Source of the DNA: Vibrio sp.
GTDB taxonomy: Bacteria > Pseudomonadota > Gammaproteobacteria > Enterobacterales > Vibrionaceae
NCBI GenBank assembly: GCA_007124475.1
Contig: SLFB01000299.1
Coordinates: forward strand, 1 to 10,432
Direction: 5' to 3'
DNA length: 10,432 nt
Made by a program: the position numbers and the translations under genes. Position 1 is the first letter of the stretch. Every line of letters begins with the position of its first letter. A model generated the notes under the pieces. That model had not been told where the DNA came from and made no database searches. It saw only the letters and a list, made by a program, of their open reading frames with translations. Of the stretch, positions 1 through 7,333 are shown piece after piece.

Positions 1-257
1 ACCACTGGCTATTATCGTCAAAAGTGTCGATAAAAATCAGGATAAAAGCGCTATCGTGCGCCATATTCATTTTTGTTTGCTTATCTTTGCAGCTAAAACG
101 CGATCTGATTCAATTTTATACAACAAGCTTGTTTTTACCATTGCAATGTCATGTTGTTAGTTTATTTTATTAAAGTTAAACGCATGTTCGAATTATTGAA
201 TAAAAGTTAAAAAGAATGGCGTAAGGTTAGGTGAGCCTCCGTGATTAGGGGAAAAAA
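1..257. other. Upstream region of phaB, no confident gene
   Basis: No complete gene is visible here. It contains an interrupted inverted repeat at 12-33 (arms TTATCGTCA and TGTCGATAA, one T/T mismatch, loop AAAG), a perfect 12-bp palindrome AACAAGCTTGTT at 122-133, and a 10-bp palindrome CATTGCAATG at 139-148. An 11-bp direct repeat (TTAAAGTTAAA at 170-180, TAAAAGTTAAA at 201-211) has its units 31 bp apart, about three helical turns. These are candidate operators for phaB or for a divergent gene. A minus-strand frame opens at 70 and runs off the left edge, but it has no convincing ribosome binding site. No promoter matched the sigma-70 consensus well enough to call. Confidence 0.5.
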
Positions 258-998
258 ATGGCAAAAGTAGCGTTAATAACGGGATCTAAAGGCGGGATTG
301 GCTCTGCTATATCGTCGCAGTTAGTGTCAGACGGGTTTCGAGTGTTAGCCACGTACAATACTGGCAATCAGCAAAGTGCAATTAATTGGTTTAATGAGAA
401 AGGTTTTTCATCACAGCAAGTAAGGTTAGTTGAACTCGATGTCACCAATACCCAGCAATGCAGCGAGCGATTATCCGAGTTATTGAGCGAAGAAGGTTTT
501 ATTGATGTTCTGGTCAACAATGCTGGTATCACTCGCGATGCACAGTTCAAAAATATGACATCATCAGCGTGGACAGAAGTTATTGATACTAATTTAAATA
601 GCTTGTTTAACGTTACGCGACCATTGTTTGTTGCTATGTGTGAAAAAGGCCAGGGGCGGGTAATAAATATTTCATCAGTTAATGGTCTGAAAGGTCAGTT
701 TGGTCAGGTGAATTACGCCGCCGCCAAAGCAGGAATGATTGGTTTTACTAAATCACTAGCATTGGAAGGCGCTCGACGCGGCGTAACGGTAAATGCCATT
801 GCACCAGGTTATACCGCGACGCCAATGGTTGAACAAATGCGAGAAGAAGTTTTAGATGCTATTAAGTCGCAGATTCCGATGCAGCGCTTAGCAACACCAG
901 AAGAGATCGCTAAAGCGGTGTCTTTTCTGGTTGCAGACAGTGGTGCTTATATTACCGGAGAGACGCTGTCGATTAATGGCGGCTTATACATGAATTAA
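258..998 (+). CDS. phaB: PhaB, acetoacetyl-CoA reductase (NADPH-dependent, SDR family)
   Basis: This cytoplasmic short-chain dehydrogenase/reductase of 246 aa should reduce acetoacetyl-CoA to (R)-3-hydroxybutyryl-CoA, the monomer for PHB. The Rossmann glycine motif TGSKGGIG is at residues 8-15, NNAG at 87-90, and the catalytic set is N112, S140, Y153, K157. What separates it from FabG is the PhaB-type substrate region: D94, Q147, F148, Q150 and Y185 fall at the same residue numbers as the substrate-contacting residues of Cupriavidus necator PhaB, and the protein ends NGGLYMN as that family does. The start has a good ribosome binding site (AGGGG at 247-251, six bases before ATG). It is the first gene of the pha cluster. 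The gene that follows is phaP, 125 bp away, and not the thiolase gene phaA expected from the Vibrio arrangement. Family and role are quite certain; in vivo cofactor preference is inferred. Confidence 0.95.
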   Translation: MAKVALITGSKGGIGSAISSQLVSDGFRVLATYNTGNQQSAINWFNEKGFSSQQVRLVELDVTNTQQCSERLSELLSEEGFIDVLVNNAGITRDAQFKNMTSSAWTEVIDTNLNSLFNVTRPLFVAMCEKGQGRVINISSVNGLKGQFGQVNYAAAKAGMIGFTKSLALEGARRGVTVNAIAPGYTATPMVEQMREEVLDAIKSQIPMQRLATPEEIAKAVSFLVADSGAYITGETLSINGGLYMN

Positions 999-1060
999 TA
1001 ACCATCAACATTCGGTATTAGCAACATGTTACCTGGCTGCTAGTCCATTTTTATTTTTAA

Positions 1061-1086
1061 CTCAGGTTGTGTCACGAGCACCTGAG
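1061..1086 (+). promoter_or_regulatory. Inverted repeat between phaB and phaP
   Basis: A perfect 7-bp inverted repeat, CTCAGGT (1061-1067) and ACCTGAG (1080-1086) with a 12-base loop, lies 38 bp before the phaP start. No T-tract follows it, so it is not a usual intrinsic terminator. It could be an mRNA processing or stability element, or an operator. A weaker bulged hairpin (TAATAACC with GGTATTA) lies just after the phaB stop. Confidence 0.35.
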
Positions 1087-1123
1087 CTAGGCAATCAAAG
1101 TGTTAATTAATGAGGAAAGACTT

Positions 1124-1468
1124 ATGTACACGGATTTTTTTAAAACCTTTACCGATCAAGCGGAAAAAAATATGCAGCCGTTTGTTAAATTCAATCAGCT
1201 GATGACAAAAAATGTTGAGTTGTTGACTGAGCTACAACTGAATGCGATGCGCACGTACAGTGAAATGGGTATGGCGCAAATGAAAGCGGCTTCTGAGATC
1301 AAAGATGTTAATACCTTAGCGGCTTTTAACTCTCAGCAGCTTGGCGTGCTAAGTAAACTATCCCAACAAATGCTTGATGACAGTAATAAACTGCAATCGG
1401 CGGCGAAAGAGTTTAAGCAAGATATTGAGAACCTGACCTCTGAAAATATCAAAACAGCGACACCATAA
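1124..1468 (+). CDS. phaP: PhaP, phasin family PHA granule-associated protein
   Basis: This small helical protein of 114 aa should coat the surface of PHB granules and limit their size. The sequence fits the phasin_2 type: an N-terminal stretch with F5/F6/F9 and the segment MQPFVKFNQLMTKNVELL, then an almost continuous amphipathic helix rich in Q, A, K, E and L, with no cysteine, no signal peptide and no membrane segment. The start at 1124 is chosen over an in-frame ATG at 1100 because a strong ribosome binding site, GAGGAAAG (1112-1119), stands four bases before it, and MYTDFFKTF is a typical phasin N-terminus. The gene lies between phaB and phaC on the same strand, as in Vibrio. The identification rests on family character and context; granule binding itself is inferred. 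Confidence 0.9.
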   Translation: MYTDFFKTFTDQAEKNMQPFVKFNQLMTKNVELLTELQLNAMRTYSEMGMAQMKAASEIKDVNTLAAFNSQQLGVLSKLSQQMLDDSNKLQSAAKEFKQDIENLTSENIKTATP

Positions 1469-1542
1469 TCGTTGAGCTACCCACGTTATTAGACTGGTTT
1501 TGAGAATATGACTGGTCGAATGCGTTCAAGGTGCCTATAAAG

Positions 1543-1568
1543 CGCCGCCAATCCTCGGCGGCGTTGTT
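1543..1568 (+). terminator. GC-rich hairpin before phaC, attenuator-like
   Basis: A perfect stem of CGCCGCC (1543-1549) with GGCGGCG (1557-1563), a seven-base loop and a short T-rich tail (TTGTT, 1564-1568) lies between phaP and phaC. The phaC ribosome binding site starts only seven bases further on. It resembles a weak rho-independent terminator. It may let most transcripts end after phaP, or protect the 3' end of phaP mRNA, which would make phasin more abundant than synthase. The function is inferred. Confidence 0.55.
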
Positions 1569-1587
1569 CCGAGTAAGGGAGTACTTT

Positions 1588-3360
1588 ATGTTGCAACATT
1601 TCTTTTCGGACTATCTTGTTAAATTACAAGCGACTAACCAACAATGGTGGCAGGAGTTTGAAACCAGCAAGATGACCGCAAACTCTCCTTTAAATCAAGC
1701 CATTCAAGCCGTTAACTTTGAAGATAGCGCCAAGTTTTTCGAGCAAGCTGTTCACCAGCCAGCCGCATTATTACAGTTGCAAACCCAGTGGTGGGAGCAA
1801 CAAATGCAGATCTGGCAGCAGGTGGTGTTATCTGGACACTCAGACAGTGTGGTTGAGGCTGAGAAAGGCGATAAACGATTTAAAGATGAAACATGGCAAA
1901 CGGAGGCCATGTATAATTTTATTAAACAGTCTTATCTACTGTTTTGCAAAACTTATATGGAAACCATCAACAGTATTGAAGGGGTTGATGACAAAACCAA
2001 AGAGCGACTAAGCTTTTTTTCAAGGCAGATGATCAACGCAATGTCGCCTTCGAACTTTATTGCCACGAATCCTGAGCTACTCAAGTTAACCATGGAAAGT
2101 AATGGTGAAAACCTGCTCAAAGGGATGGAGCTACTGAAAGAAGATTTACAGTCGAGTGCGGATATTTTGAAAGTGCGCATGACGAATAATCAAGCTTTCC
2201 GGCTGGGTGAAGAGATAGCGACAACCGCTGGTAGTGTGGTGTTTCGTAATGAGTTGTTTGAGTTAATTCAATACACGCCGGTTACTGAGCAAGTTAAGGC
2301 AACTCCGCTTTTGATCGTGCCGCCATTTATTAATAAGTACTATATCTTAGATTTAACGGAGAAAAACTCCATGGTGCGCTGGCTGGTAGAGCAAGGGCAT
2401 TGTGTGTTTATGATCTCTTGGCGCAATCCGGGTAAAGAACAGCGTAATATTGGTTTTGATAACTACGTCTTAGATGGTGTGGTACAAGCGGTATCGGTGA
2501 TTGAAGAGGTAACAGGACAAGAGCAAATCAATGCCGCTGGGTATTGTATTGGAGGTACAGCATTAGCGTCTGCCATTGCTTACTATGCTGCAAAGCGGAT
2601 GAAAAAACGGATTAAATCGGCGAGCTTTTTTACCACTTTACTGGATTTCTCTCAACCAGGCGAAGTGGGTGCTTACATTAATGATACCATCATTAGTGCC
2701 ATTGAAGCGCAAAACAACACGCAAGGGTTTATGGATGGTCGTTCGCTGAGTGTGACCTTTAGTTTGTTACGCGAAAATAGCCTATATTGGAACTATTACA
2801 TCGATAACTATTTAAAAGGCACTAGCCCGGTTGATTTTGATCTGTTGTATTGGAATAGCGATAGCACCAACGTCGCGGCTAATACTCATAACTTCTTGCT
2901 GCGCGAGTTGTACCTCAATAATCAGCTCGTGCAAGACAAAGGGGTTAAAATTGGTGGTGTGTGGATTGATCTGAATAAAATTCGTATTCCAAGCTATTTT
3001 ATTTCCGCCAAAGATGATCATATTGCTTTATGGCAAGGCACCTATCGCGGCGCATTAGCTATGGGTGGCAATAAGACCTTTGTGCTCGGTGAATCGGGTC
3101 ATATTGCTGGCATCGTTAATCCACCAGCCAAAAATAAGTACGGCTATTGGGTGAATGACAGCTTAGATGAATCGGCGGATGAGTGGTTAGCCAATGCGCA
3201 GCGGGCCGATGGCTCATGGTGGACACATTGGGATCAATGGCTTGCTCAGTTTAGCCCTGAGTCATTAGTTCCTGCTTATCCTATGGGCAGTGATAATTTC
3301 CCTGTTCTTGAAGCCGCACCTGGCAGTTATGTGAAGCAAACGCTACCGATTGTTGAATAA
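1588..3360 (+). CDS. phaC: PhaC, class I poly(3-hydroxyalkanoate) synthase
   Basis: This 590-aa enzyme polymerises (R)-3-hydroxyacyl-CoA, mainly 3-hydroxybutyryl-CoA, into polyester at the granule surface. An N-terminal PhaC_N-type domain (about the first 250 residues) is followed by an alpha/beta hydrolase catalytic domain. The lipase-like box GYCIGG places the nucleophile at C320. The other triad members are D477 (in KDDHIALW) and H505 (in GESGHIAGIVNPPAKNK), almost the same numbering as C319, D480 and H508 of Cupriavidus necator. Length and motifs fit class I, which works without PhaE or PhaR subunits. The start at 1588 is chosen because AAGGGAG (1575-1581) stands six bases upstream; an in-frame GTG at 1531 would lengthen the protein by 19 residues, has no such site, and would run through the hairpin at 1543-1563. 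The stop codon lies inside the first unit of a 16-bp tandem array. With phaB and phaP upstream, the gene completes a PHB storage cluster that lacks phaA. Confidence 0.96.
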   Translation: MLQHFFSDYLVKLQATNQQWWQEFETSKMTANSPLNQAIQAVNFEDSAKFFEQAVHQPAALLQLQTQWWEQQMQIWQQVVLSGHSDSVVEAEKGDKRFKDETWQTEAMYNFIKQSYLLFCKTYMETINSIEGVDDKTKERLSFFSRQMINAMSPSNFIATNPELLKLTMESNGENLLKGMELLKEDLQSSADILKVRMTNNQAFRLGEEIATTAGSVVFRNELFELIQYTPVTEQVKATPLLIVPPFINKYYILDLTEKNSMVRWLVEQGHCVFMISWRNPGKEQRNIGFDNYVLDGVVQAVSVIEEVTGQEQINAAGYCIGGTALASAIAYYAAKRMKKRIKSASFFTTLLDFSQPGEVGAYINDTIISAIEAQNNTQGFMDGRSLSVTFSLLRENSLYWNYYIDNYLKGTSPVDFDLLYWNSDSTNVAANTHNFLLRELYLNNQLVQDKGVKIGGVWIDLNKIRIPSYFISAKDDHIALWQGTYRGALAMGGNKTFVLGESGHIAGIVNPPAKNKYGYWVNDSLDESADEWLANAQRADGSWWTHWDQWLAQFSPESLVPAYPMGSDNFPVLEAAPGSYVKQTLPIVE

Positions 3361-3425
3361 ACTGATAGTTGAATAAACTGATAGCTGAATAAACTGATAG
3401 CTGAATAAACCGATAGTTGAATAAT
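3346..3425 (+). repeat. Five-unit 16-bp tandem repeat across the phaC stop
   Basis: Five consecutive 16-bp units, consensus CTGATAGTTGAATAAA, occupy 3346-3361, 3362-3377, 3378-3393, 3394-3409 and 3410-3425. The first unit (CCGATTGTTGAATAAA) contains the last phaC codons and its TAA stop. The others differ at one to three positions. Every unit carries TGA and TAA. The array looks like slippage duplication of the phaC terminus into the 3' untranslated region. Confidence 0.9.
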
Positions 3426-3475
3426 AAGATGGATAGCGCCTATTGATAATACTAATAGGGCTGTCTCAATGGGAT

Positions 3476-3514
3476 ACAAGCCGCCGCAGAAAATGACTTC
3501 ATGCGGCGGCTTGT
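3476..3514 (+). terminator. Likely transcription terminator of the pha cluster
   Basis: A perfect 13-bp inverted repeat has arms ACAAGCCGCCGCA (3476-3488) and TGCGGCGGCTTGT (3502-3514) around a 13-base loop. The tail TATTTG is only weakly T-rich, so termination may be partial or the stem may act as a 3' end stabiliser. It is the strongest fold between phaC and the downstream chemoreceptor gene, which has its own promoter. Confidence 0.65.
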
Positions 3515-3654
3515 TATTTGTAATTAATAGCTCAAAATCACAAAAAAGAGGATTGATGAACGAATTAATGGAATAGAGAGAGCGCTTGCTTGCTAAATTA
3601 TCTGGCCTCGACTAACTATTAGGTTGGTTATAGTTTTTATAAGTAGTTTGGGTA

Positions 3655-3681
3655 TAAAGATTTCTTTTTAATGACCGATAA
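3655..3681 (+). promoter_or_regulatory. Sigma-28 (FliA) promoter for the chemoreceptor gene
   Basis: TAAAGATT at 3655-3662, an 11-base spacer, and ACCGATAA at 3674-3681 match the enterobacterial FliA consensus TAAAGTTT-N11-GCCGATAA at 14 of 16 positions with exact spacing. Transcription would start near 3688-3690, about 40 bases before the chemoreceptor start at 3728. This is the class of promoter expected for late flagellar and chemotaxis genes. Confidence 0.85.
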
Positions 3682-3727
3682 CAAATTACGTATGCCACTC
3701 ACAGGCAGTTAGGTTAGGAGTGCAAGG

Positions 3728-5608
3728 ATGTTGAGATCTTTTCGAGCTAAAATCACCGCAATCAGCGTTGGGCTGATCATTATTTCATTAATCGTTACCG
3801 CGGTGCTCAGTATTAGAGTGAGTTCTGATACTTTTCGTACTCAAATGACGCGTAATTTAGAGCAGCAATTACAGACACAATCCAATTCTATCGCTAACTG
3901 GATGAACGAGCGTAAAACCATGCTGCAAGCGACAGCAAAAGTTTTAGAGACTCGTGAGCCACTAGCCGCGTTAAAGCAGCTCAGTGATGGCGGTGGTTTT
4001 TTAGCTGCTTATTTTGCGCGTCCTGATGGCTCAGCGGTGTTCTCCGATGAATGGCAACCACCGAGTGATTACAATCCATTGACTCGTGAGTGGTATCGCT
4101 TGGCCGCGACGCAAAGTGGCGTGGCAACAACCGCACCTTATGAAGATGCCTTAGATGGTCAAACTAGCTTAGTGGTCACTTTTACCTATGGCTTAGGTAA
4201 TAACGCTAATAGAGGCGTGTTAGCGGGTGATATTCCGTTAACCTTTATTATTGATACCGTGCGCGCCATTGCGCCAACGCCAAACAGCTTTGCTTTCTTA
4301 ACCGATAACAACGGCATCATTATTGCTCACCCTAATCCAAATTTGAGTTTAAAAACGGTACGCGATTTAAACCCAAGCTTAACGCAAAATACCTTAACGG
4401 ACATTCAGCGCCAAGGTCACCGTGAGTTAAGCTTGCAAGGCCAAGATATTTATCTTACCAGTCAAGCGATACCCGGTACTAATTGGTCGCTTAACATTGC
4501 TCTCGATAGACAAGACGCTTTAGCTGGAATTTATAGCATGATCCGATGGACAGTGTTTGCGGTGCTATTAATTGGCCTGATTGCCGCTGGTGTGATGTGG
4601 GTCTCTAGTTCTTCAGGGTTTAGACGTTTACAAGAAGTCAGCTTGGCAATGACCGATATCGGTCAAGGAGAAGGGGACTTAACCAAACGGATCGAAGCCC
4701 ATGGTAGCGATGAAATTGCCACTATAGCCAAAGCATTTAATACCTTTGTTGACAAAATTCATCACCTAGTGAAAGAGGTCAACAATACCGCACAATCCGT
4801 TTCCGCCGCTTCTAGCACCTTAGCGCAAGTGACACAACAAAGTGCAGCCGTGGTTACTCAGCAAAGCTCTGAAACGGATCAGGTCGCTACGGCCATGAAT
4901 GAAATGACAGCCACTGTACAAGAGGTGGCTAGCCATGCCAGTGAAGCAGCCAATCAAGCTTCTTCTGCCGACAATGAGACTAAGCAGGGGCAAGTGTTAC
5001 TGGGAGAAACGTTACAACAATTAAAACAATTGGATGATACCTTACAAGGCAGCAGCTCAACGATTTCTGAGTTACAAACCGGTACTCAAGATATTGTTGG
5101 CATGTTAGATGTGATCAGCGCTGTTTCAGAGCAAACTAATTTGCTTGCCTTAAACGCGGCGATTGAGGCGGCTCGAGCTGGAGAGCATGGCCGTGGTTTT
5201 GCTGTGGTGGCTGATGAAGTTCGTGCACTGGCGGGGCGCACTCAACAAAGTACCCAGCAGATCCAAGAAGTGGTGGATCGCTTGTTTAAGCAAACCGAAA
5301 ATGTGGTTAATGTGATGGCTCAAAGCCGCTCTGCAGCGCAAACTACCGTAACGAAAGCAGAAGACATGGCCGCTCGCTTAGAGCAAGTTAATCAAGCGAT
5401 TGCATTAATCGCTGATATGAACTTACAAATAGCCACCGCGGCTGAAGAGCAATCATCTGTGGCTGAGCTGATTAATCAAAACGTGGTGAATATTAATGAT
5501 TTATCATCGCAAACTGAGCAGGCGTCACATCAATTAACCGAAGCGACGCACTCTCTAACGGAGCAAGCCGACCAACTTCACCAACAAGTAACTCAGTTTA
5601 AAATTTAG
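3728..5608 (+). CDS. Methyl-accepting chemotaxis protein with dCache sensor, probable amino-acid receptor
   Basis: A 626-aa transmembrane chemoreceptor. Residues about 10-30 form the first membrane helix, about 35-265 a periplasmic double-Cache domain, 273-293 the second membrane helix, about 294-347 a HAMP domain, and the rest the cytoplasmic coiled-coil rod. Its signalling tip runs from SEQTNLLALNAAIEAARAG to FAVVADEVRALAGRT (467-505), where CheA and CheW bind. The sensor contains Y115, R120, W122, Y123 and D168, spaced like Y121, R126, W128, Y129 and D173 of Pseudomonas PctA, the motif of the amino-acid-binding dCache_1AA family. The C-terminus (HQQVTQFKI) lacks a CheR-binding NWETF-type pentapeptide. 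The start has TAGGAG at 3715-3720, seven bases upstream, and the gene lies behind a FliA promoter. It ends at a bidirectional terminator. Receptor identity is certain; the ligand class is a motif-based prediction and the exact amino acids are unknown. Confidence 0.94.
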   Translation: MLRSFRAKITAISVGLIIISLIVTAVLSIRVSSDTFRTQMTRNLEQQLQTQSNSIANWMNERKTMLQATAKVLETREPLAALKQLSDGGGFLAAYFARPDGSAVFSDEWQPPSDYNPLTREWYRLAATQSGVATTAPYEDALDGQTSLVVTFTYGLGNNANRGVLAGDIPLTFIIDTVRAIAPTPNSFAFLTDNNGIIIAHPNPNLSLKTVRDLNPSLTQNTLTDIQRQGHRELSLQGQDIYLTSQAIPGTNWSLNIALDRQDALAGIYSMIRWTVFAVLLIGLIAAGVMWVSSSSGFRRLQEVSLAMTDIGQGEGDLTKRIEAHGSDEIATIAKAFNTFVDKIHHLVKEVNNTAQSVSAASSTLAQVTQQSAAVVTQQSSETDQVATAMNEMTATVQEVASHASEAANQASSADNETKQGQVLLGETLQQLKQLDDTLQGSSSTISELQTGTQDIVGMLDVISAVSEQTNLLALNAAIEAARAGEHGRGFAVVADEVRALAGRTQQSTQQIQEVVDRLFKQTENVVNVMAQSRSAAQTTVTKAEDMAARLEQVNQAIALIADMNLQIATAAEEQSSVAELINQNVVNINDLSSQTEQASHQLTEATHSLTEQADQLHQQVTQFKI

Positions 5609-5637
5609 CTATCAATGACGGTCTGCTTGTCATCTTA

Positions 5638-5661
5638 AAAAGGGGCTTTTTAGCCCCTTTT
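5638..5661. terminator. Bidirectional rho-independent terminator
   Basis: A perfect 10-bp stem, AAAAGGGGCT (5638-5647) and AGCCCCTTTT (5652-5661) with a TTTT loop, is followed on the + strand by GG and TTTTT, and has an A-run on its left that gives a T-run on the minus strand. It sits between the convergent chemoreceptor gene and the BCCT transporter gene and should end transcription from both. Confidence 0.9.
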
Positions 5662-5680
5662 GGTTTTTAAATAACAAAGG

Positions 5681-7333
5681 TTATCGATTTAAAATACCTT
5701 GTTCTTTAGCCATTTGGTTTGCCATTTTAGGTGCCTGCCACAGTGATGGCAGTAAAATTAGCGAAGCGGGTACAGCAGTAATAACAATAAAAGATTGCAG
5801 CGCTGAAATACCGCCTTCACCCATAGAAATTAATGCAATCGCCATTGCTCCCATGACAACCCCCCAAAACGCACGAATTACGGCATTAGGGTTTGCTTTA
5901 CCACTGATCACAACGCTTATCGTGTAGGTCATTGAATCCCCTGTGGTGACAATAAAGGTTGTAGTCAGTATTAGGAATAACAAAGATAGTAGCATGGGAA
6001 ATGGCAGCTGAGCGGTAATGGCTAGTAGTGCACCTGGTAAGTTAAAACCTTCGAAACCTTCAGCTATGACACCTGGGGTAGTCAACTCAAAGGCTAACCC
6101 ACTACCGCCAACAATGCTAAACCAGAAACAGGTGATCAGAGGAGCGGCAATACTTATCGCGAGGATCAATTGACGTATGGTTCGCCCTCGTGAAATACGA
6201 GCAATGAAGATAGCCATCATGGGGCCGTAGCCAATAAACCAACCCCAAAAAAAGACCGTCCACCAACTGAGCCAACCCGTATCCGCTCGAAACAAAGCCA
6301 TAGGAACAAAGTTATCAAGCATAGAGCCTACACCTTGTAAATAGCCATCAATAATAAATCCTGTTGGACCAAAAGCTAGGATGTATAGGATTAATATGAC
6401 AGCTAAGATGATGTTGTAGCGGCTGATAATCTGGATGCCCTTGCTTAAGCCACTTAGGGCTGACAGCGTGTACATGGTAATCGCAAATAAAATGACGATA
6501 ATTTGAGTAGTGAAAGTATCAGGAATACCAAATAAGGCATTAAGTGAATAACTAATTTGCAAACCTAAAAAACCAATCGGACCTATAGTACCCGCAGCAA
6601 CCGCAATAATACTTAGGGCGTCTATTAAATTGGCTACCCAGCCAGTCACTGCCCGCTGTCCTAAAATGGGGTAAAGCAGAGTTCGAGGTTTTAACGGTAA
6701 GCCTTTGTCATAGTGTAAATGCATGAGTACGATAGAAGAAAGGCAGCCCAAAATAGCCCAAGCTAAAAACCCCCAATGCATAAAAGATTGTGATAGGGCA
6801 TTGATCGCCATTTGTTGTAAACCAGCTTCAGGAAAAAGAGGCGGCGCGTTAACAAAATGCGCAATAGGCTCGGCAGCTGCCCAAAAAACACCACCGCCGG
6901 CCAGTAAAGTACAGAGAATAATTGATAGCCATTGCATATGACTGATTTCAGGGGTGGTTAAACCACCTAAACGAACTGAGCCGGTTTGCATTAAGGCGAG
7001 TGCTAAGCCAATCACAAAATTAGCCAACAGCAGCAGTTGCCAAAAGGCACCGAAACCTTGGGTGGCATAATGAAAACCAGAATCAATAAGAGTGGTGAGT
7101 AATGCTGGGGAAGTGATGGCTAACAATACAAATAAGGAAAGAAAACTACCACTTAGCCATAATACGGGGTTATTAAGTTCAAGTTTTTGTGATAGTGATG
7201 CGCTGTTATTCTGCGGGGGATGAGTGGCGGAGTAATCTGATGCCGTCATACAGGGCGCATCAATACTCAAAGAGTTTTTAGACATAGAAATTCGCTTTTT
7301 ACTGAGTGGATAGCTGGGTACGGATAACACCAT
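5681..7333 (-). CDS. BCCT family transporter with divergent substrate-site residues
   Basis: An inner-membrane secondary transporter of the betaine/choline/carnitine family, 550 aa with about 12 membrane helices after a polar N-terminal tail of some 55 residues. The family signature is clear at 357-387: WWTVFFWGWFIGYGP followed by IFIARISRGRTIRQL. The GGGVFWAAAEP segment (146-156) and MHWGFLAW (185-192) match the sodium-site and fourth-helix regions of BetP. By that alignment several BetP betaine-cage aromatics are replaced: W374 by F366, W377 by Y369 and Y197 by L195, while W187, W192 and W365 are kept. The substrate is therefore not safely glycine betaine; another quaternary amine or sulfonium compound is possible. 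Two starts compete: 7333, with a good Shine-Dalgarno (AGGAAGGG) supplied by the adjoining ERIC repeat, and 7285 (MSKNSLS...), with no clear one. The earlier is given here. The upstream gene on the same strand is the Aer receptor, about 390 bp away across two ERIC elements. Family certain, substrate unknown. Confidence 0.9.
   Translation of the reverse strand: MVLSVPSYPLSKKRISMSKNSLSIDAPCMTASDYSATHPPQNNSASLSQKLELNNPVLWLSGSFLSLFVLLAITSPALLTTLIDSGFHYATQGFGAFWQLLLLANFVIGLALALMQTGSVRLGGLTTPEISHMQWLSIILCTLLAGGGVFWAAAEPIAHFVNAPPLFPEAGLQQMAINALSQSFMHWGFLAWAILGCLSSIVLMHLHYDKGLPLKPRTLLYPILGQRAVTGWVANLIDALSIIAVAAGTIGPIGFLGLQISYSLNALFGIPDTFTTQIIVILFAITMYTLSALSGLSKGIQIISRYNIILAVILILYILAFGPTGFIIDGYLQGVGSMLDNFVPMALFRADTGWLSWWTVFFWGWFIGYGPMMAIFIARISRGRTIRQLILAISIAAPLITCFWFSIVGGSGLAFELTTPGVIAEGFEGFNLPGALLAITAQLPFPMLLSLLFLILTTTFIVTTGDSMTYTISVVISGKANPNAVIRAFWGVVMGAMAIALISMGEGGISALQSFIVITAVPASLILLPSLWQAPKMANQMAKEQGILNR

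Noticed and set aside
1..70. Minus-strand open frame from an ATG at 70 to the left edge (starts MNMAHDSAF).
   Set aside because: Only 23 codons are visible, there is no convincing ribosome binding site, and the peptide is not recognisable. It may be the start of a divergent gene, but the window cannot show it.
171..197. TAAAGTTA upstream of phaB as a sigma-28 -35 element.
   Set aside because: Eleven bases downstream the sequence is GAATTATT, which shares almost nothing with GCCGATAA.
1531..1587. GTG start at 1531 for phaC.
   Set aside because: No Shine-Dalgarno, the added peptide would be encoded by the hairpin region, and the ATG at 1588 has a strong site and gives the catalytic Cys almost the usual residue number.
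3556..3576. Tiny frame MNELME after an AGAGG-like site upstream of the chemoreceptor gene.
   Set aside because: Six codons with no sign of selection, and it lies upstream of the FliA promoter.
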